Shown here: in pieces, positions 1 to 12,000 of the stretch
Position numbering within the stretch: the first letter of the stretch is position 1
Layout of the letters: every line of letters starts with the position of its first letter
From: Tubiluchus corallicola
Lineage: Eukaryota; Priapulida; Priapulimorpha; Priapulimorphida; Tubiluchidae
Reading direction: 5' to 3'
Assembly: GCA_030141605.1 (NCBI GenBank)
Contig: JAQGDQ010000033.1
Coordinates: forward strand, 675,214 to 739,213
Length of the DNA stretch: 64,000 nucleotides
Position numbers and translations under genes: made by a program
Notes under the pieces: model-generated
Seen by the model: the letters and a program-made list of their open reading frames with translations, nothing else
Told to the model about the DNA's origin: nothing
The model's database searches: none

Positions 1-9
1 TTTGAAACT

Positions 10-10
<1 letters not shown>

Positions 11-47
<37 letters not shown>

Positions 48-66
48 GGGAGAGAGAGAAAGAGAG

Positions 67-136
<70 letters not shown>
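11..136. repeat. (GA)n microsatellite
   Basis: Nearly pure GA dinucleotide run of about 125 bp with a few interruptions. It lies in the third intron of the minus-strand TMEM59 gene. The reading frame of alternating Arg-Glu across it is only the repeat translated. Confidence 0.97.
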
Positions 137-138
<2 letters not shown>

Positions 139-172
139 TTTCTTAATTTTTTGCACTGAATTATACATATAC

Positions 173-2359
173 CTCCTGCTGGTGTAATGTTGCAATTGGA
201 AGCTGGCTACTGCAGCCTAGCTTACAAGCAAACCTTTCTTCTTCGCCTGTGTACGATTCTTCGCATGCTGTAATAGAGACAACAACATAATTAACTTTGT
301 AAAAGAATTCTATACATAAACAAGGAAATAATATAAAAAAGTAAATGAAAATGAATGCTTCAGTTACAGTTAGTGGCAGAAAATAAGATGATAAACTGAT
401 ATATTTCTAATGAACTGGCCTATCACTTAGAAGAGCATATTTTTAGGAATGACAGGCTAATTATCAGTTTAACATCTAACCGAAAATGTGGAAAATTATG
501 CGACGCTTTGAATTATTCCGCCATCAACAAATTTTTTATTATTAGTAAAAGTTAACCTATGAGCAGGCCTACGTAAGCTTAAGCAATTAAACTTGCTAGT
601 CACAAACGTATTCTAAATTTCAACCTAGGATAAGAGTATGGACTATCAAAATAATGCCACATGGCCACAAATCGACCAGTAGTATATCTGAACTTGTGGC
701 TGCTGATCTAAGCTTCAAAACAATATTGAAAACTCTTAATTTATAAAATTACGTAAATGTAAAGCATGACAATTAAACATGTTATAACTTATACTTTCTG
801 AACTTTTGTTTAAATATGACACAAAAAAGATCCAATCTGATCCTAGGCATTTTTTCCCTATTTGTTGGTCATCACCATATCACCATGTTAGTAAATCAGG
901 TTTCTATGTCAAAATTTAGAAGTCTGCCAGTTATTCCATCTTTTGCACTTTTGCACTTAAGCTGCATTGTCAGTTTGATGTACAACAAACTTTATAGAAG
1001 TTTCATAGCATGAAATATATACACTGAGTAAAAAGTTACAACAGACTTTCTCATGTTTTTGTGAATATTGCAGAAGAATCATAGGCTTAATTAAAAAAAG
1101 AAATAAAGCCTAGAGCTCAAAACATGTGTCATAAGAATGACAGCTGCCCCCAGAAAATAATGTTTCTCGTTGGCAGAACTGTGCAAGAAATTTCAACAAT
1201 ACAAATATTGCTTGTATGTTAATTTGTTAAACAGATTTAAACCACGCCCTGTTCAGAATAATCTAGTTAAAGATGCTAACAATACCATCACAGAGTCTAA
1301 AAGCACTGATATCAATTTCCTTTTACATTATATTGCAATCAGTTAGATTTTTTCCAAGGTCTAGGACACTTACATCATACATGCTTTCATTTCTAGTGCT
1401 CAGTGCACAAACGTACAAGATTTAACTTAATATGGAGAAAGTTTTACATTTTGCTTACATTTTTGACATACGTCCCTTGTCTCATTTAGGGTGTTACTTG
1501 GATCACACATGAATTCTGAGATTGCAAATAGTCGACATCCTCGTTTGCAACTGACCGAGTTCTCTGTCTAAAATGTTACATAAAAATAAAGCAAATAAAG
1601 TAAACATTAATTATTCTTGCAGCATACTATAACATATGCAAGGTATCACAAAGCACTGCATCTCATCGCAACAGAGGTTCGAAATTTTGGCTCACGTAAG
1701 CATTTTCAAGTATTTGTTCCTGTGACCGAAATCTTTTATTTCATGACTAAAATCAAAAGCGTTCTCGTTCTATCGAAGAATGACATATGTTAAAGATAAA
1801 AGCATTGGGTCAACTATGTGGACTCACAATGCATCAATGTGCAAGCTTTTTAAGTAGCAGGTCCTGTGACCCTGAAGTTTGGCCCTGGAACACCAAAATC
1901 GATAGGGTTCTTCGCCTGCAAATATATATGAAAACTTTTTTGGGTGTTATTATTTAGGCTTAAAATGCAACCTTTTCAGGTACTGGGCTCTATACCCCTT
2001 ACATTTGATCTTTCCCTATTGATAGGTGATCTACATGTAAAAGGCAAGTACAGCCAAACTGACGCACCTCTTGACTTCAGCGGGAAGTAACGAAATGAAA
2101 GTGTTAGAGACCTGATTTACGAGCAAGTTTAAAAATCTTAATCAGTTAAATAAATGAGGTCTCAGCGGCGCATTTCTTAATTTTGTTACTAATTTGTAAT
2201 TCTAACCTTTGGATAAGTGTGCAGCGGATAAGTTTTATCACAAACAGCTTTACAAGATTCTGTGTCGTCTAAAACACCATCAAAAACACTTGCATGAACC
2301 ACTGCTAAAACCGAAATATAGAAAAATAGCAACATAATTCCGTGAGGAAAGGTCGCCAT
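173..2359 (-). CDS. TMEM59: TMEM59-family membrane protein, 5' part (runs off window)
   Basis: Three coding exons on the minus strand: 2359-2207 (51 codons), 1567-1459 and 267-173; GT donors and AG acceptors fit and the frame stays open, giving 119 residues. The protein starts MATFPHGI with a hydrophobic signal peptide of about 22 residues, followed by a Cys-rich luminal region with the family signatures TYPLHTYPK, CKRGCRLFAI and FACKLGC. These match the N-terminal half of TMEM59/TMEM59L, a single-pass Golgi/endosomal glycoprotein linked to glycosylation control and autophagy in vertebrates (family knowledge). The transmembrane segment and cytoplasmic tail should lie left of the window. The start is the only ATG placed just before the signal peptide. 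TMEM59 versus TMEM59L cannot be decided from this part. Confidence 0.88.
1698..2060. repeat. Three degenerate ~125-145-bp repeat units
   Basis: Within TMEM59 intron 1 a pattern recurs three times, starting near 1698, 1842 and 1969: a TTTTCAAGTA-like start, then a CCTGTGACC-like motif (1719, 1860, 1985), then a CAAAATCGATAGG-like motif. The middle unit is best preserved. The text resembles a dispersed repeat I associate with marine invertebrate genomes, but I cannot name the family. Confidence 0.5.
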
Positions 2360-2749
2360 TCTGTACTACTTTATTTGTTTGCGTCACGTGATCACATTTG
2401 TATTTTATTCACGATGAATTTATTTGCCAAGCCATTGCCTGCGTCTATAACAATAATCGTTAACACCTATGTCGTTTATGAGGAAACATACAATGATTAC
2501 ATTCTCTGACCACGTTCACGTAACCGTGGATAGACAATACTTCACCCGTTACTAAAACAAGTTTCTAAATCCAGTTCTCAAATAACAGTAATACAGCCAT
2601 AACTTCGTCATCATAAGTTTTTTTATAAAGAATATAGTTGTTTTCTGTATAGCAGAGAGCCAGAATGATAGTTTGAACAAAATAAATGAAAGTGACACTC
2701 AAGCCTTTAAGAATCTGCGAACTGGAACTATATAGGAATTAAAGCGTGA
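2360..2749. other. Upstream region of TMEM59, no gene seen
   Basis: Between the TMEM59 start codon and the LINE remnant. It should hold the TMEM59 promoter and 5' UTR; no TATA box or other clear element was recognised. Confidence 0.4.
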
Positions 2750-5700
2750 TGGCTGAAAATGTTAGAAGACTGGGCAAGCAGTCAGAAGACAGTATTCGGG
2801 TAAGGGTAACAATTGAAGATGATACAGTGAGAGACAGAATATTAAAACTGCAAAAACTTTAAAAGAGGCAAAAAACGAGGAAATGCAAAATGTAAGCATA
2901 CGTCTGGACTTCAATTCAAAGAGAGGTGAACAGAAAATTGAGAGAAGAACTGCAATTAAAGACAGCAGAAGCGGAAGAAGCAGGGAAGGCTGCAACATAC
3001 ATAGGTAATAATATGGGGAAAAGTTACAGAATTAAGTGAACCTCCCATAAGTCAACTATAGATTTAATGCTGGTAAATCTGTGAAATTTATAATGGAACT
3101 ATAACTGCACAAGCGCTGTTAATGAAAAACTTGTGAAAATGCAAAAATTATTGTGTGTGCAAAAAAATGCAAAACTATCAAGCAAAGAAGTTGAGCAGCA
3201 GAAAGTTTTGGAATCACCAGTATGTGTAAAAATGCTGACTGTTTGAGTGTCTCAGCATTATACTCAGATTAAAAACTAGCCAGCTGGAACCACACGTTGT
3301 AGCTGTATCAGAAGCAAAATCTAAAAACCCAAATGTGCATTTAACATTGGAAGAATTTGCCATTGAAAAATGTGCTTGTTTCCATGTGAATATGATCTCT
3401 AAAAATGGCAGAGGTGTATTAATTTATGTACATTCGTCACTTTGTTGTTCCCGAGTTGACCTTGCAGAAGATTTTACTGAATCACTGTGGGCGTCTATTC
3501 CTCTGAATATTAGTACTAATGCCAAAATTCTGTATTGGTGCATCTATAGAAGCAATAAGTGGCACCATGGTTAACAATTGTAATCTAAGGAGCCTGATAT
3601 TAAATAGCATGACTGAGAAAATCAGTCGCTTGTTAATTGTTGGTGATTTCAACTATCCGAAAATTTATTGGCAGAAAAAGATAGCTCCTAACAATGCAAA
3701 TTTTCAGTGAACATTCCTTGTTATATGTTTCAATTTTGTATGTCAGATACCAATGAGCTCGAATGTTCAAGTATTTTGTAGTTACAAAAGAATTGATTTT
3801 AATGTTGTTCGAGATGCTGTAAAAATTTTCACATGGCACTTTGTTGACGACGACGTAAATAAAGCATGGGAATGCTTTGAAACTGAAATAGGCAAAATTA
3901 AGGAAGAACTTGTAAATAAATCAAAGGGTGAACAGTAATAAAACACCATTGGAAGAGAGCTGCTGCAAATGAAGAGCAGACTATGGAAGTATTGCAGGAT
4001 GCATACTGAGAACATTAGAAAGGAATATATATATACCGAGCTAGGAATCAAGTAACTAAAGGAATAAGGAGCCAGAGGGCCCAGTTTGAAAAAAAAATGC
4101 ACATGATGTCAAAACAAATCCTAACACAGTTTGGAAGTGTATATTAAATCTAAGTACAAAACAAAAGAAGGAATTGATGACCTTCGTAGAGTGCCAAACG
4201 ATAGTGTGAAGCAGAAACCTGTCTAATTGCTCTGCAAGTGTGTTTGTGTTACAGGTCTCTAGCTTTGGATACCAAATTTTGAAAAAAGGAGGCCAGTTAA
4301 TGATATGCATCAGTTAGAAATTAAGGAGGATTTTGGTAGAAGCACAGTTGAAAAAGCTAAATGTCAGAAGAGCCATATGGCATGCACCCATGGTTGTCAA
4401 GAGAATTTGCAGATGAAATTAAAGCACCCCTAACTAGGGATTTTAACCAATCGCTTGTTGCAGGATTTTTACCACAAAAATAGAAAGATACCACAATATC
4501 TGCAATATATAAAAAGTATAACAGAAAAAAACTATCTTTCTGTATCTCTAACAAGTGTTGTTTGATTGGTCCTGGAGAGTTCCTAAGGGACCACATTTTG
4601 GAGTATCTGCTGACAAACAATTTTATTAACAATAAGCAATACGGGTTTTTGCTAGGACAATCAAACAGCCTATAGCTCTTACAAATAATGGCAACATGGA
4701 CTGAAGCACTGGATTGTGGAGAAAACGTGTATATTTATGTTGAGTTTATAGACTTTGAAAAACCATTTGGTAGAGTGCCCCATAAAATGCAGTTGTGTAA
4801 GTTGAGAGCACATGGGATTGAGGAAGGTATAATTATGTGGAGAGCTGATTTTTGCGCAATAGGAAGCAAAAAGTTGCAGTGTAGGGATGTTGCTCAAACT
4901 GGTGAAATGTGGATAGAGGAATTCCACAGGGCAATTTCCTGGGTCCAACATAATTTCACATCTACATCAATGATCTTCCAGAAGAAGTAGTTTCTGAGAT
5001 CTTTCTGTTTGTGCCAGATACAAAACTGTTCAATGTAATTGCTTCACAGCAACATAGGGAAAACATTCAAGAAAATCTCCGTAGTATGAGTATATGGAGT
5101 GGAGATTGGCTGCTAGCTTTCCACCCTGGTAAATGTAATGCGATGATTGACTACAATGCCTAGAAAAGATAATAATCAAACTTCTGATTACATGCTAGTT
5201 AGAGATGAAATTAGTTACTGGATACCCTGGGTTGAATCAGAGAAAGATGTTAGAGTTACTTTTGATAGATTGCTTACATTTGGACATCATATTCAGGAAA
5301 AGATAAACAATTCTAACAAGATGGTAGGGGTAATAACTAGTTCTTTTACCACTTTGACCCATAGTATCTGTCTGTACAAAGTCCTTGTAAGGCCCTATCA
5401 ATAGTTTTCATGCTCAGTGTGACACCTATCAATGGTCAAATATATAGATCAGCTGGAAGATGTACAAAGATGTACAACAAGAAAAAGCTAATGATTTGAG
5501 AGAATTATCACATAGTGACCGGTTAATGTTCCTAATTGCCAACACTAGCTTACAGGAGACTGAGAGGTGACACAATAGAGGCTTATAAGATCGTAACGAA
5601 TATATAATCCCACAGTTACAATTGAGATTGCACGACGCCAGATTGATCACCACAGGCCATTTACTAAAGTTATAACAGTTAAGATCTAATATGTGTATAG

Positions 5701-5890
5701 GATTGAATCATTTTTTGCACAGAATTGTAGATGCATGGAATTGTTTACCCAATTACCCAATGATGTCGTATGCACACCAAGTTTAGATGTATTTTAAGGT
5801 TGGACAAGTACTGGGCTGGGAAAGAGATGGTCCACAATCACAAGCCTCCTTCAAGGATACCAATGTATATGTATATATATATATATACAC
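2750..5890 (+). mobile_element. Decayed CR1/jockey-like non-LTR retrotransposon
   Basis: About 3.1 kb of plus-strand LINE coding sequence broken by many stops and frameshifts. In order: an ORF segment with EDDTVRDRILKLQK (2760-2870), an endonuclease domain with LHVVAVSEAKS and RGVLIYVHSSL (3290-3570), the LLIVGDFNYP endonuclease motif (about 3630), RT-like pieces around 4690-5000 (FEKPFGRVPHK), and a C-terminal part with LYKVLVRPYQ, LPTLAYRRLRGDTIEAYKI and LPNDVVCTPSLDVF (5150-5800). It ends in a TA-rich tail near 5870. The order is that of an APE-type LINE of the CR1/jockey group. Not functional. Confidence 0.85.
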
Positions 5891-6083
5891 GATCAGGTCC
5901 AGGGCGTCCACTTCGTGCGTAAAACGCGAATTTATAATATACCTGTCGACAATTTATATTTTCAAATTTCAACCTCGTTTTTTTTATAATGCAAAGCGCG
6001 GGAGTTAGCTAACCATTAAGTTAAGGATTATTGAATAGTTGAGTAACCACAAAGATTGTGCAGCATATGCAAAGTAATTTACG

Positions 6084-9000
6084 ATGGGGGTAAGAGATTA
6101 GTACAGATTTCTGTAATTTAAATTAATTCAGTTCGTCGTAACGCTAACATCGAGTAAACTCTCCTTAGAGTAATATTGACACAAGATCTTCATCTCGTAA
6201 CTCTCAGTTTCACTCTGTTTCTCAGTTATCGCTTTTAACGCCACGTTACGTAATTAGTCTATAAATCGGCTCATGCCTTTGTGCTGATGTGAGCTCACCT
6301 CCAGACTTCCAGACCAGCAGCTATTAACAATCGTTTGCCTCCCGAAACAGTGGAATGTGGATTTGCGATGTCCAAACAACCATTAAATCGAACTGATCAC
6401 CACTGTGTCGAACTACTTTAACCTCACTAGTTCTGCCATATCTAACGTTAATGTCTTCACAGAACAACCTTTATCATACCAAACTGTCGCCATCATATCA
6501 AAAGCAACAACGTGTCCTCCAAAAACCGGTCACGTATACCTGTCTACATTCAATGAAACCACTTCCTGTATCACTATAAAATTATAAAGGAGTGGGTAGA
6601 CCAGGCCCGTTAGAAAGTCGGAAAGGTACAGAAATATCAACCGCATATTTATATCAAAACATTTATACCTTGACAGCCACAAATATCTATTTAACAATGG
6701 AGTGTGAAAGCGACTTTACATATGAGGACTACTTAATTATGCATTAATCTATGCATACAGTGATTTGCTAGCAGAATCTTGCTTAGGAAGAAGGAAAAAG
6801 AACTAGGCAAGGTTCTAGCTAGCTGTTTTGCAAATTAATTTGTTTGTTATAATTGATAATCTATTTTGCGTTAACAGAGAAAATCGTCAAACAAGGGCAA
6901 AGAAAAACGACAAAAGAGGAAGGAGGTAAACATTTAATTTTGTGCTCTATGCTCGTGTAGTAGTTTATGTAAGTATACAATAGACTTAGATTCGTCACTT
7001 AATCACACATATCACATTTAGAAATAATACCTAGACTTCCATTTCCAGCTAATAAGAGTCTTTTTATAAAGTTACTTTTTAAACATTGGCTGACGGCCTC
7101 TATTCTGCTCACTGTTAAAAGTTCGGGTTAAAAAAATGAATTAGTAGATTGCAGAAGATAGCCATTGATCAGTTAAATATAATAGTTGTATGAGACTGTT
7201 AATTATAGCTGCATGTGTTCATTGTAATCAGATGGCTGGCACAATTTTCTTATGGTTTTGGGGAGCAATTTTTCATATGTAGTCCATTTGTATAATATAC
7301 ATCTATTTCAGGCATCTGCAAAAGTTGCTGCCTCGCAGGCACTGGTCGTAGCAGCAAACAAGGTACAGGTGCACAGCTTCCTTTTAAGTTTTGTTGTACT
7401 CTAAATATTGACTTAGAAATTGTTAGACCAGTAAAATTAACTGTACCAGTTTAAACTTTTTTCTGGTGATAATCTTGTAGCCTTTCCAAAATTCTTTTGC
7501 GATTTTCTGACAACAATAAATTTATCGTTTTTTTATACAGCTGCTGGATCCTTTTGAAAAACTGCAACTTGGAGCTTTCACAACATATGACAGGAATGGG
7601 TTTGTTGGATTATAAAATTCTTAAATATAGTCCTATAGGCATAGAACAGCTTTATTACAAATTTTAGATTAATTTGGCAAGGGAAATGCTAAGGTCTTAC
7701 TGTGTGTGTGCTTGGTCATGAAAATTAAGCAGAGCTAAGCCTCGTTAGTTAATGAATGGGTAAAAGCTATCCTTGGGCTTTATGTCAGACTATTTAGCCC
7801 CAGAACTACTGTTCTTGTGGGAGGACGTATACACTACAAATCCATTCAACAGTGGTAGTATTGTGCTGGATTTTAGCTCGCCAAACTGTATGAAAAATTG
7901 CTATGTATAGTAAATTTGTCCATAAGTCATTAATCACCAAGTCTCAAAAAATGTCATGATATAGGGTTATTGTTATTTTTATTTGAATTATTGTTATTAC
8001 AAGTCTTTCAGCCTTTTATCAGTACTATAGTCGTAATCATTTAACAAAGCGTTAGTTCAGTGAATTGGAATATACATGTTTACAGTATTGTACACAGTAC
8101 CTCTAATTGCAGGTGAAATGGTTAAACACTTACTGGTGCGTATTTATTTTTAGTTTGGCCAAAGTTTAATAGATTGACACGGTGCATGATTATTTAAGCA
8201 GTGATGGTCCGAGTGGTAAACAGCATTTGGCATTTATATTCATTTCTGGCACGGATCAGGTTTTTTACTGTACAGTAGCAATACTGTGCCAAACGACTTT
8301 AACAATCGCATACACACGTACGGTTAATTTATTAATCTGCAGTAGTGAAAAGGGGTTCATTGGCAGACAGGTAAAAGGTTACATGTATTTACAAATTTGA
8401 TGCAATGAAGTTAATAACACTCAGCACCAAGCACTAACTAGCAGATGACCGTGATACTTGAATGCATAAGCTGCTTGCATAAATGAACCGTTAAAGACTT
8501 TACATAAATTGCATTCCGATTAATACCTAGTATAATTGCCTCACTAGAATATGTCAAAATTGGGAAGTTAGTATAACGTTTTAGGCTTTCACGCATTGAA
8601 ATTGCTGAGAATCGAGTTAATTACTGGTCTGTGAATGGTAAACAAGTTTATTGTATTTCAGTTCCATAATTTCAATGATTAAGTTTCATATCACTAATCA
8701 TCTTAGAGAATTTAGTATACTAATATTGTTAGCCAAGCATATTGCCTAGCCATTTGAGAATGTTATTTTCTTAAAATTTATGTATTAGACTGTTAAATGT
8801 GTGTGTTGTAGTACTTAACCACAGTCAGTATCTGTTAACTATAAGCAGCATTACCATTACTGCTGAAATTGGTGAAGCCATTACATAGTAATAGTAAATC
8901 ACTACATGTTCAGCAATACTCTACCTAGACTCCCAATTAAGTGGTTGGTTATGCCTGATAAATTCTTGCGTTCTTCTTCATTACCGGCCGATTACAGATA

Positions 9001-12000
9001 TTTGCGAAAACAGTCATACCAGCCAATCTTAGTGATTAAGTTTTCTGATTAAAATCGATTATTTCAGCCTTCCTGTTCAATGAAGTTTTCTGTTTGGATA
9101 GGTTAAATTTAACCATTGAATGTAAGAGAGTTAACGAGCTAGATGCAGGCACGGTGGATAGTTGCTTAAAACTAACAAAAGCTAATATGCAGGATATGTG
9201 AGTATTTATTTATTTATTGAAATAGTTTATTATAATATTTGGTCTACATCCATTTTACCACATTTAGATTCTATATATGTAGAAGAAGTTTTTGGGTTTT
9301 TTTCCCATTTGTACTAAGAGAATAATACGTATGTATATGTATTATGTATATTGTAAGCTATGAATCGCATGGCATTTATTGAATTAAGATGTGAAATTAG
9401 TGTTACTGGCTGCCTTATACCTAACACTTTGATGACACTGTCAGAGAGAATACTAAAGATTCCTGTGAGTTTAGTTTGTGTCTTTTCTGTTAAAATGGTA
9501 TTTGGCTTAAATTTAACATTTGCTTGTGAAGTAGTTGGTGGATGTATTCACATATTTGCTTTATACAGCATTGTGAACTAGACCGTCATCATCCCATCAG
9601 GTGTGGTGAAAACTTCACCTGGTTTAGTAACAAATCTTCCAGTCTTGAAACGTACCAAATACATGCATCACAGATTCAGTGCAAAGTGAATGTAGTATCA
9701 GCCAATGTTGCTTGTCTATGATTAATCTGGTTGATTCAGATTTAAAACTATGCAAAATTTAACTTGTTTTTCGAGAGTAACTGTAACATTTTAGGAAAGA
9801 AAAACAAAACATGGTAGTTAATTAATCCATTACAACACCAGTTTTAAAATGTTGCGCATACCGGGTTTTTGTAATAAAGGTGGTCAATCTATGTTCATTT
9901 ATTAAAGCAGAATTGTATTTCGCACTGGTGGTGGTTTGAGCAAAATAGATATGTTTGTGTTTGTGGTTGCCATTTTGTGCCTAACATTTTAAAATTTTGC
10001 ATTTTATGGGTTTTCTCTATTTCATGTTAATGTAATATTGTTTTTAAGTGAAAAAATGCATAAACACTCTCTATGATATTTTTTCAAACTACTTATTCAG
10101 TTCTTCATGAAAATCCCTGTGAGTGTGCTCCTCAAATATTTAGCTTTATTTTATCCCTGATATAAGATTGAATATATCATAAAAAATAAAATTATTAACT
10201 ACTACTGAATGTTCTTCAGCTATGAACAAACAGAAGGTTCCTGGAGTGATCGACAAAAGAAAGATGAAATGACTGATGAAGCAGCTTGGTATTTAATAGC
10301 TAGAGATGATAGTGGTAATTTAGTTGCTTGTGTACATTTCCGGTTTGACCTCGACTATGAAACAGAAGTTGTTTACTGGTACCTACTTTTTACATTTTGC
10401 ATACAATATAACTTTAGTTTAACCATTCAAGTGAAATAGTCAGATGTCACAATACGTGCTTGGTGCATCATCTGTCTGTAGATTTAATCACTGTGCACAT
10501 TTGCCTGTAGATCTGTTCACTTGTTACCATAATGTATACAATTTTATACCCATTAAAGTAGCGCTAAAGGTGTTTCTTTAGTTAAGCTCATGCCTTGGGT
10601 TTGTCTACGCCTACTTCAGTGCACTATGTGCAATAGATGAAAACGATATTAGTGACGAGGTACTGCCTTTCAACACAACGTCGCCGATATCTCATGCTGC
10701 ATTTTGATTTATTATTACAGCTTGATTAAATTTTGAGTATTTTTTGATCATTCAAAATGTTTTTTAAATGTCTCGCTGCTGAATTGTCTTGTGCCACTCA
10801 GATGTTGCTTCTGACAAAGAGTGATCATTTTTAAATTTTCAAAGGATAAAGTTATTGCAAAATACGTTCATTATTGCAGAAAAGGACTGACGATCGTTTA
10901 ACAGGTTCGAGGAAACTTATATTAAAGCCTTTCCAAATAGGATAAAGTTATAAATATAAAATTTATATGCCACAAAGATAATATTGAAAGAGAACAGTGG
11001 ATTTGTTGCTGTGATTGACGAGAAAAGAACTTGACACTGTAGCAGCATAACGGAGTTTATTCCCCGACAAAATAGGAATGTACTACATAAATTTATGCAA
11101 TAGATTGCTATTCTGTGATTTTCTGCACTTTACCTACAATGGTTTTGAGCTTGAGCTCACCGGTATATTGTCTGACAGTGTGAAGTTCGGAAGAAAAAAA
11201 CTGAACCCTACTGCTGTTTCTCTATTTCTGAGTAGTAGACACTAAAATTACAATCATTTCGTCCACTTGCAGAAATACCATGAGCTGTGCAAGTCCTAAC
11301 TAAAGTGCATTTGAGAAATTGTTAGCTCAAATAAGTTAGTACGGGTTTATCTGAAATGTTTTTGCGAATTTTACTAATGTTTACAATGGTTATACTAAAA
11401 TAATTATTATTATTGCACATTTGCTCAAAAATTGCTAAATAACTCCTAACCTAAGCTAAATATAATTTTCTTGAAATTTAGCCAGTTAATTATTACACTT
11501 AATTGTTATGCATATGTTAATCCCGAAAGTTGTGCTAACAATTTATCAGTAGATAACAGGTTTGATTTGCGGGAGTATTCGGCATACTATTATTCATATA
11601 GCCTGTTAATGGAAAGTTATGTAGGTCTCCTAGCTTCCGTACAGCTATAGTTTAAAAAGTCATTTGATTGCCTCTTTAATTGATGTATTTTAGGTCTTTA
11701 GTATCTGTGATGTAATTTGTGTAAATTTTGCAAGAAATGGTCTGATACTGTAGCATTTTTTAATGTATGGTTTAATGTATACGGGCGTGCATTGTTAAAT
11801 GCGCTAGAGATACCAGTGACGTCATGGTAAATCTAAAGCAGTATTTTTGCCTGTACAAAGTGTTTCACTACTTTTTAAATATAATATGGTTATCACCATG
11901 TCTGAACTATTTTTTGACATCTCTTAACATCCACAGCATATTTTTAGTAGCACATAATGTTTTGGTGTGACTTTATTTATGTAGTTTCCTGACCATACTC

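Noticed and set aside
2-187. Open frame of Arg-Glu repeats
   Set aside because: It is the GA microsatellite translated; the true gene here is on the minus strand.
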